DNA of 20,691 bases from DAINBT01 sp036732785. Its GTDB lineage: Bacteria > Planctomycetota > Phycisphaerae > Sedimentisphaerales > SM23-30. The translations under genes and the position numbers were made by a program. Of the stretch, positions 17,201 through 20,691 are shown one piece after another; position 1 is the stretch's first letter, and each line of letters begins with the position of its first letter. Location: contig CAZICK010000068.1 of assembly GCA_964537505.1 (NCBI GenBank), positions 1-20,691 on the forward strand. Reading direction: 5' to 3'. Below the pieces are notes generated by a model, which saw nothing but the letters and a program-made list of their open reading frames with translations, was not told where the DNA came from and did not search any database.

Positions 17201-17647
17201 ATCGGGGTAAGGCGGATCTTGCTCGCATAACGGCTGGCCCCCGGGATCCTCAAAGGCACACCAATCGTAACAGTTCTTCCGATGCTGATTAAGCATATAC
17301 CAACGAGCTCCACCCTTCTCACCAGTAGCCTGTGAACACTGATCGAAGGTAACTTGTATATCACTTCCTGATCCATAATCACTAACGCTTATAAACTTGC
17401 CATTCTCACCAGAAAACAACAGAGACACAGGAAGATTGTCAGCAATGTTCGTTCGTTCCTCAATGTTGTCGTCCAAAGGGCTCCAACACGTGAATTCATC
17501 AATCACATTGAATTTGCCTTCCGGGCTCTTGTCTGCAAACACTTGATTGGTGATCCCCACTGCCAAACAAAAGAGCAGGCACAACGTAAAAAAACGCCTA
17601 CTCCCACTTTCATGTCCCCGTGAAGTCTCGTCTCCGGAATATAACAT
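14216..17647 (-). CDS. Secreted cysteine-rich RHS/YD-repeat protein without core or tip
   Basis: The protein is 1,143 residues. The ATG at 17647 is preferred because GGGAGG lies 10 bases upstream; a longer frame from a TTG at 17692 has no such site. A signal peptide follows (RRFFTLCLLFCLAVGI..., cleavage near VFA). Residues about 40-520 are an unrecognised region with some two dozen cysteines (NCYDWC, CKCGD, ECECYQ, SCSG and others). A GGCSSGCGGG run near residue 598 precedes the repeats, as in many planctomycete YD proteins. YD repeats run to the end (EYDYDDVYQTG, YKYDGNGRVTEYTD, YEYDFLGRRKAV, FKYDANGNMIE). The protein stops at YKYDNFDRLEQTVGGM plus a few acidic residues, so it lacks the RHS core and toxin tip. 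It is first in the operon. It may assemble with the giant RHS protein; that is inference. Confidence 0.92.
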   Translation of the reverse strand: MLYSGDETSRGHESGSRRFFTLCLLFCLAVGITNQVFADKSPEGKFNVIDEFTCWSPLDDNIEERTNIADNLPVSLLFSGENGKFISVSDYGSGSDIQVTFDQCSQATGEKGGARWYMLNQHRKNCYDWCAFEDPGGQPLCEQDPPYPDWLDFSPCGRLKGFISIIKIGGSQEDFDAFFPNGIDLGYGTIKKIECKCGDSKIPCEYSTQPLGFSTPGDTTCILDTTSGWGGLKPSNKKNRLRGASFSICIDSYLYIHPPSDACPYPPEHNNDIYGTRADRIKGSITVELNERTNFDPFKILFDPGSFSPSSSLAWIDAIPRQYSGPESFDLDVQDWHQTEWWMTTNYEWGLPRSDFDCMEELGDEPWPKDEYCECYQGVIRSCSGAPYFTFKQWCDLDYGHYDEGGDCERTRKWFGGANNDVSNPMPSQYWYRVKVPAWEKDVSADCESTLSYYDYVLPQYMSESGWSLVSGEKCIKLSLGSTLGDFYFYCNKPASDPEDNPTKYLLSSIKYCPYQAGYKTIIWRLNYQTNSPAKILYIYDGDETETPASDPTTKRYYWFDWVNADVYYYNKEIGSSPLRKWHVEFDEKGQLTKYSGGCSSGCGGGAGGFESYEYYDGEEEGDERYEGLVKKKFNSKDDIILQNEYTLDIPGADGPDDRDYVYLPEPLLESQYAIEDPGGSKTATKFKDWEYDGGDSSVIEKTWVSNDEYRVVKYYYAGGSFSDVIMKIEYDKIYEFDEDDYPGNPTGKAYATYYSYESDAGDSTKTVKYPSGKKQSITEYDYDDVYQTGTQTSYIRDTQNEINSNVEVYKYDGNGRVTEYTDARGAVTKYSYNSEGLLQERKEPYNTEGIEIPNGRIVTTYLYDQARRIYQEEEAICDENGGNCTEIKKIVYVYSGTDGVPGLLKRQEVYFYNGGYPVEPDESTEYRYNDFGQQTRVIRSDGVVTGSSYHLSGQLASEFVLSDVSDPNDADPDLVLISQTKYTYDDDGRVEFTERAKHNEEFDFGDPGITWVKTKYEYDFLGRRKAVIEDADGLALKTEYEYNNQGELVKTTLPNGKWTKTERDGRGLVVKQIVGYYDPVEEEDFEAAVTTFKYDANGNMIEKTVPYTDPDGNPKRVKTAYKYDNFDRLEQTVGGMVYDEEE

Positions 17648-17692
17648 ATCGAATATACCTCCCAAACTGGATGACTTTGATTGACTGGTCAA

Positions 17693-18250
17693 GAAACTAT
17701 TTTAACATCACTCCAATCAATAATAACCCGCCGGCATTGCCGGAGGTTTTTGACTATTATTCTTCTGAAAAACACTTTCCATATATCGTTCCTCTTTGCT
17801 GCATTCCCGCCAGGCAGCTAACAATTTCTGTCAAAATTCAATCCGCGCATACACTCCTCACCACCCTTTCAAAAGTCCCCAAGAACAATATCCAGACCTT
17901 CTCAGAGTCACAATCTCAAGAAACTGGAATCAACCCCTAAATACCGAGGGGGATAATCCCTCCTCCTGTAGAGGTAAGATTCCCTCTGCTAAATAATACC
18001 GAACTTCGATAACTCCTAAAAGTATATCATCCAAGCCGAAATCAATTTTGATTAAAATATATCCAAATTCACCACACCCCCAGCATCGAAAACAAAAAAC
18101 GTCACGTCGCACTACATGCGAGCACAATACTATAAATATAATCTCCAATGCCACGGAGGTATATAGCAATCTGTTTTCGTCTGCAAGAGTTTTTTTATTA
18201 TTTTTTGCGGTTTTTTCTAACTTTTTCTAAGCAACTGTGTCAAATAGAGT
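17693..18250. other. Intergenic region upstream of the minus-strand operon
   Basis: No convincing gene. Short frames here lack ribosome sites and family features. A 13-bp near-palindrome (CCGGCA, T, TGCCGG) with a following T-run on the plus strand lies near 17730-17752, and a pair of hairpins at 17946-17987. The segment 18188-18232 is very T-rich on the plus strand. A minus-strand TTGACA occurs at 18243-18238 but has no good -10 at the right distance, so the operon promoter remains unlocated. Confidence 0.5.
17946..17987. promoter_or_regulatory. Two tandem GA/TC hairpins
   Basis: Stem 1 is GAGGG (17946-17950) with CCCTC (17958-17962), 7-nt loop. Stem 2 is AGAGG (17970-17974) with CCTCT (17983-17987), 8-nt loop. 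The two share the GAT/CCCTC pattern, as if duplicated. They lie about 300 bp upstream of the first operon gene and could sit in its leader. Function not known. Confidence 0.4.
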
Positions 18251-18299
18251 TATACAGCGAAAATTCTGCCTGGTTTGACAAGCTCCGCCTCGTTTTCCG

Positions 18300-18527
18300 T
18301 TAAAACTTGGCGTTTCCACTTGAATTTTTCAAGGCAATCCCCTTTATGCCATCTATATCTTTAGCGATCTGGCCCAGATAGACCCGGGGGATTACCGTAT
18401 CTTCGGCGAATTAGGCTTCCTGCTGTACCAGCATGGCAGCCCCCAACTGGTCATCAAAAAACTGGGGCAAGTCCCTGGCCCTTAACCCCAACCAACCCCA
18501 GATTCTCCAGGCAATTGGTAACAACAT
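18300..18527 (-). pseudogene. Possible decayed small gene
   Basis: A 76-codon frame from ATG at 18527 to TAA at 18300 has one internal TAA at 18413-18411. The two halves read protein-like: WRIWGWLGLRARDLPQFF with DDQLGAAMLVQQEA before the stop, and FAEDTVIPRVYLGQIAKDID then GIKGIALKNSSG after it. No family is recognised. It could be a degraded plasmid or transposon gene, or chance. Confidence 0.3.
18473..18499 (-). other. G-quadruplex motif
   Basis: The minus strand has four G-runs of 4, 4, 3 and 3 separated by loops of 6, 4 and 3 bases, which fits the usual G3+N1-7 pattern. On the plus strand these are C-runs at 18473-75, 18479-81, 18486-89 and 18496-99. It lies 160 bp before the iteron-like array. 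Confidence 0.6.
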
Positions 18528-18604
18528 TCAACATCAATTGCCTAACTTTTGGTTTTTGATAAAATTGTAACGGGGTATATGCGGTTCTGTATGTCTTCTT
18601 TTTC

Positions 18605-18618
18605 AGGTACCGGTACCT
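18605..18618. promoter_or_regulatory. 14-bp perfect palindrome AGGTACCGGTACCT
   Basis: A perfect inverted repeat without a loop, followed by TTT and a run of eight Gs (18621-18628), about 40 bp before the repeat array. It suits a dimeric DNA-binding protein site. No protein is assigned. Confidence 0.5.
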
Positions 18619-18659
18619 TTGGGGGGGGTCGATCACTTGAAAACCTCGATCATGCTGTT

Positions 18660-18703
18660 GGTAAACCATCGGTAAACCATCAGTAAAGCAGCAGCAAAGC
18701 AGC
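18660..18703 (+). repeat. Four 11-bp tandem repeats (GGTAAACCATC type)
   Basis: Units start at 18660, 18671, 18682 and 18693: GGTAAACCATC twice, then AGTAAAGCAGC and AGCAAAGCAGC. Spacing is exactly 11 bp, close to one helical turn. The complement contains the TTTACC core that recurs in the opposite orientation in the 22-bp array immediately to the right. Confidence 0.8.
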
Positions 18704-18705
18704 AG

Positions 18706-18837
18706 TTTTCCATCGGTTTACCATGACTTTTCCAACGCTTTACCGTGGCTTTCCTATCGCTTTACTATGACTTTCCCAACGGTTTGCAATGACTTTTCCA
18801 TCGGGTTACAATAGCTTTTCCATCAGTTTACATTTAC
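18706..18837 (+). repeat. Six 22-bp tandem repeats, iteron-like
   Basis: Units start at 18706, 18728, 18750, 18772, 18794 and 18816, each exactly 22 bp with no gaps. The consensus is two 11-bp halves, TTTTCCATCGG and TTTACCATGAC; copies differ at a few positions. Size, tandem order and the neighbouring ardC and clamp-loader genes fit replication iterons (typically 17-22 bp) or a plasmid partition site. No replication initiator gene is visible in the window. The period is not a multiple of three, so this is not a coding repeat. Confidence 0.75.
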
Positions 18838-18917
18838 TTTGAATTGACCGGCCCTACCTGTCCCCATTAGATATGACCGCGAGATTATGCTGTTGGCATA
18901 TTTCGTGAAACCTGAAA

Positions 18918-18975
18918 AGTGTTGCGTATGAATATAAAAAAAAATTCGTTCATAAGTGCTTGTAAAATCAACACT
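18918..18975. repeat. Nested inverted repeats with A-rich loop
   Basis: Outer arms AGTGTTG (18918-18924) and CAACACT (18969-18975); inner arms TATGAA (18927-18932) and TTCATA (18949-18954) around an A9 tract. It lies between the iteron-like array and the ardC promoter. It could be an AT-rich unwinding element or a protein site. Confidence 0.4.
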
Positions 18976-19010
18976 GAAAAACTTTTTTTGCCGTTGTGGA
19001 CGAATTTTAA

Positions 19011-19039
19011 TTGACAAACTGCAAAACGTGATGTAAACT
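19011..19039 (+). promoter_or_regulatory. Sigma70-type promoter for ardC operon
   Basis: A perfect -35 TTGACA (19011-19016) is followed after 17 bp by TAAACT (19034-19039), 4 of 6 matches to the -10 consensus. It lies about 97 bp upstream of the ardC start on the same strand. Confidence 0.65.
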
Positions 19040-19047
19040 ATATTGAT

Positions 19048-19106
19048 CGTTGGCCAACGTGGTCAACAAAAAAAGTGCCGCGGCGTACTATCAATACCCG
19101 CGGCGT
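19048..19106. promoter_or_regulatory. Operator-like palindrome and direct repeats upstream of ardC
   Basis: A perfect 12-bp palindrome CGTTGGCCAACG (19048-19059) sits just after the -10, at the expected transcription start. Downstream, the 9-mer CCGCGGCGT occurs at 19078 and again at 19098, 20 bp apart, about two helical turns. Both placements suit repressor binding or a leader structure. No regulator gene is seen nearby. Confidence 0.5.
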
Positions 19107-19135
19107 GGTAACAACCTACGATGGAGGTTATTACA

Positions 19136-20059
19136 ATGGGTAATTCTACTGTAAGCAAGTCACGCGGTCCAGACGTTTATCAAATTGTTACGGATAAAAT
19201 TCTGGAATTACTAGACAAAGGCACTATTCCCTGGCATAAGCCCTGGAAGGGAGGTTTTGAAGGGATACCAAAGAACGCAATCAGCAAAAAGCCCTATCGC
19301 GGCGTAAATGTGTTTTTGCTGGCAATTACCGCCGAGGTAATGGGTTATGATTCGCCCTATTGGTTCACCTATAAGCAGGCGCAGCAGTATGGCGGAAACG
19401 TGAAGGCAGGCGAAAAATCGACGTTTGTGGTGTTCTGGAAGTGGCTGGATTATGTCCAGACAGACAAGGAAACCGGCGAAAAAACAACCGACAAAGTGCC
19501 GTTTTTGCGGTATTACCGGGTTTTTAACCTGGCGCAATGTGAAGGCGTGGACCTGTCAAAATTGCCGGTTGACGCTATAGACGATACGCCAGACCTGGAT
19601 TTTTCGCCCATTGGCGCTTGTGAAAACGTTTTCGGTAATATGGCCGATTGCCCGCCAATATACCACGATCAGGGCCGGGCCTGTTATATCCCGTCGAAAG
19701 ATGAGATTCACTTACCGAAACGGGAAAACTTCACCAGTGTCGAAGATTATTACGCGACGGCTTTCCATGAACTGGCGCACAGTACCGGCCACGATTCACG
19801 GCTTGGCAGGCATGACAAAGACAGAGACCTGAATTTCGGCAGCAATACCTATTCAAAAGAGGAATTGATTGCAGAGATGGGGGCGGCTTTCCTTTGCGGC
19901 GTCTGCGAGATTGATAACCAGATTATCGACAACAGTGCAGCATATATCGACGGCTGGCGCAAGAAAATCAAAGGCGATAAAAAGCTGGTTGTGAATGCAG
20001 CGGCGCAGGCACAAAAAGCCGTGGATTACATACTGAATGGCAAAGGGGGTGATGAATAA
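19136..20059 (+). CDS. ardC: ArdC-like antirestriction protein (ssDNA-binding plus zincin domain)
   Basis: The protein is 307 residues. The ATG at 19136 is chosen over an in-frame ATG at 19121 because GGAGG (19123-19127) lies 8 bases before it. The N-terminal half is the ArdC ssDNA-binding domain: VYQIVTDKILELLDKGTIPW, KPYRGVNVFLL, YWFTYKQAQQYGG and VKAGEKSTFVVFWK. The C-terminal half is a zincin: HELAH at 211-215 (in FHELAHSTGH) and E247 in EELIAEMGAAF as the expected third ligand, so the metal site looks intact. ArdC proteins ride on plasmids and integrative elements and protect incoming DNA from host restriction. Its stop overlaps the next start (TAATG), indicating coupled translation. Confidence 0.93.
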   Translation: MGNSTVSKSRGPDVYQIVTDKILELLDKGTIPWHKPWKGGFEGIPKNAISKKPYRGVNVFLLAITAEVMGYDSPYWFTYKQAQQYGGNVKAGEKSTFVVFWKWLDYVQTDKETGEKTTDKVPFLRYYRVFNLAQCEGVDLSKLPVDAIDDTPDLDFSPIGACENVFGNMADCPPIYHDQGRACYIPSKDEIHLPKRENFTSVEDYYATAFHELAHSTGHDSRLGRHDKDRDLNFGSNTYSKEELIAEMGAAFLCGVCEIDNQIIDNSAAYIDGWRKKIKGDKKLVVNAAAQAQKAVDYILNGKGGDE

Positions 20060-20691
20060 TGCAGTTGTACGAAAAATACAGACCGACGGACTTTGACAGT
20101 TTTATCGGGCAGGACAAGGTGAAACAGCAGATCAAACACCTGCTGAACCGGCAACAATGGGACCGGGACGCGCTCTGGATTCAGGGACCGTCTGGAACCG
20201 GCAAAACTACCCTGGCATGGATTATCGCTCGGCAGGTAGCGGGCGATGACTTCAACATCACCGAACTTGACGGCGATAAGTGCTCGGTTCAGGCCGTCCG
20301 TGACCTGGAGGTCAATTTCGGCTTGTCCACCATGTTCGGGAACTGGAAGGTTGTTATCGTCAATGAGGCGCACGCAATGACCGGCCGGGCTGTCCAGGCG
20401 TGGTTGACGTTGCTGGAGCGCCTGCCAGCGAACCGGCTGGTTATATTCACAACTACCGAACCACTACAAGAAGATTTGTTTGGGAATTTTAGCGGTCCGT
20501 TTGCCCGGCGCTGCAAAGTCTATAGTTTCACTAATCAGGGACTTTGTCAGGCAATGGCCGAGCGGGCCAAGGCAATAGCTGAGGCCGAGGGATTAGACGG
20601 CCTGCCGATACAACGCTACGTAAAATTGGTCCAGTTATATCATAACAATATGGGCCGGGTATTGCAGGAAATTGATAAAGGTGAAATGTTA
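20059..20691 (+). CDS. Clamp-loader-like AAA+ ATPase (DnaX/RFC type), truncated by window end
   Basis: 211 codons are visible and the frame is open at the right edge. The start MQLYEKYRPTDFDSFIGQD is the classic clamp-loader opening (xYRPxxFxxxxGQ). Walker A is GPSGTGKT (43-50). Walker B is VVIVNEAH (98-105), with Asn at 102 where most relatives have Asp. Sensor 1 is IFTTTEP (129-135). RRC at 150-152 sits where DnaX/RFC have the SRC arginine finger. Compared with DnaX there is no Cys4 zinc module between Walker A and B, so it resembles RFC-small or phage/plasmid loaders. It probably loads a clamp or acts in replication of the element that carries ardC. It is coupled to ardC by a 1-nt overlap, and AAGGGGGTGA precedes the start. 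Confidence 0.9.
   Translation, partial: MQLYEKYRPTDFDSFIGQDKVKQQIKHLLNRQQWDRDALWIQGPSGTGKTTLAWIIARQVAGDDFNITELDGDKCSVQAVRDLEVNFGLSTMFGNWKVVIVNEAHAMTGRAVQAWLTLLERLPANRLVIFTTTEPLQEDLFGNFSGPFARRCKVYSFTNQGLCQAMAERAKAIAEAEGLDGLPIQRYVKLVQLYHNNMGRVLQEIDKGEML

Noticed and set aside
14216..17647. T6SS Rhs effector locus
   Set aside because: Both RHS proteins carry Sec signal peptides, and there is no VgrG, PAAR, Hcp or adaptor gene in the window.
17728..17752. Plus-strand intrinsic terminator (CCGG stem plus T-run)
   Set aside because: No plus-strand gene lies upstream to be terminated, and the uninterrupted stem is only 4 bp (6 bp with a one-base centre). Left as a minor structure.
17930..18169. 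79-codon minus-strand frame with a hydrophobic start
   Set aside because: Begins with TTG without a ribosome site; no family resemblance; runs through the tandem hairpins.
18660..18837. CRISPR array
   Set aside because: The units are contiguous 11- and 22-bp repeats with no spacers, and no cas gene is present.
18823..19017. 64-codon minus-strand frame
   Set aside because: TTG start inside the ardC -35 region, AT-rich composition and overlap with the repeat array point to chance.

Overview
The window looks like part of a Planctomycetota genome, most likely Phycisphaerae/Sedimentisphaerales-like. This is inferred from protein style, not from a marker gene. Secreted proteins carry 'DPND' linkers, recurrent 'SPCIDAGDP' and 'RINMGAYGNT' blocks, a LamG domain opening with 'YWRLDE', and YD-repeat proteins with a Gly/Cys-rich run. 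All of these are common in that group.

Left 17.6 kb, minus strand: four tightly packed genes that read as one operon (listed 5'->3'). (1) 17647-14216 encodes a secreted, cysteine-rich RHS/YD-repeat protein that stops inside its YD repeats, with no RHS core or toxin tip. (2) 14229-13549 overlaps it by 14 nt and encodes a small lipoprotein with the layout of an M48 metallopeptidase but with every visible zinc/catalytic residue replaced. (3) 13530-11992 encodes a membrane-anchored TPR protein with a 74-residue repeat. (4) 11995 to beyond position 1, an ATGA overlap, encodes a giant secreted protein of at least 3,998 residues: signal peptide, PKD, Ca-binding thrombospondin-3-like arrays alternating with right-handed beta-helix modules, a LamG domain inserted into one helix, then about 860 residues of YD repeats reaching the RHS core at the window edge. 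Its C-terminus lies outside the window. There is no VgrG, PAAR or other T6SS part. Both RHS proteins have Sec signal peptides, so a surface or envelope assembly is more likely than a T6SS effector.

Middle, 17.7-19.1 kb: a gene-free divergent region. It holds two tandem hairpins, a decayed reading frame, a G-quadruplex motif, a 14-bp palindrome beside a G8 run, and an ordered array of four 11-bp repeats in one orientation facing six 22-bp repeats in the other. The array resembles replication iterons or a partition site.

Right end, 19.0-20.7 kb, plus strand: a promoter with operator-like repeats drives ardC (ssDNA-binding plus zincin antirestriction protein). It is translationally coupled to a clamp-loader-like AAA+ ATPase that runs off the right edge. 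With the iteron-like array, this looks like the edge of a plasmid-derived or integrated replicon beside the surface-protein operon.
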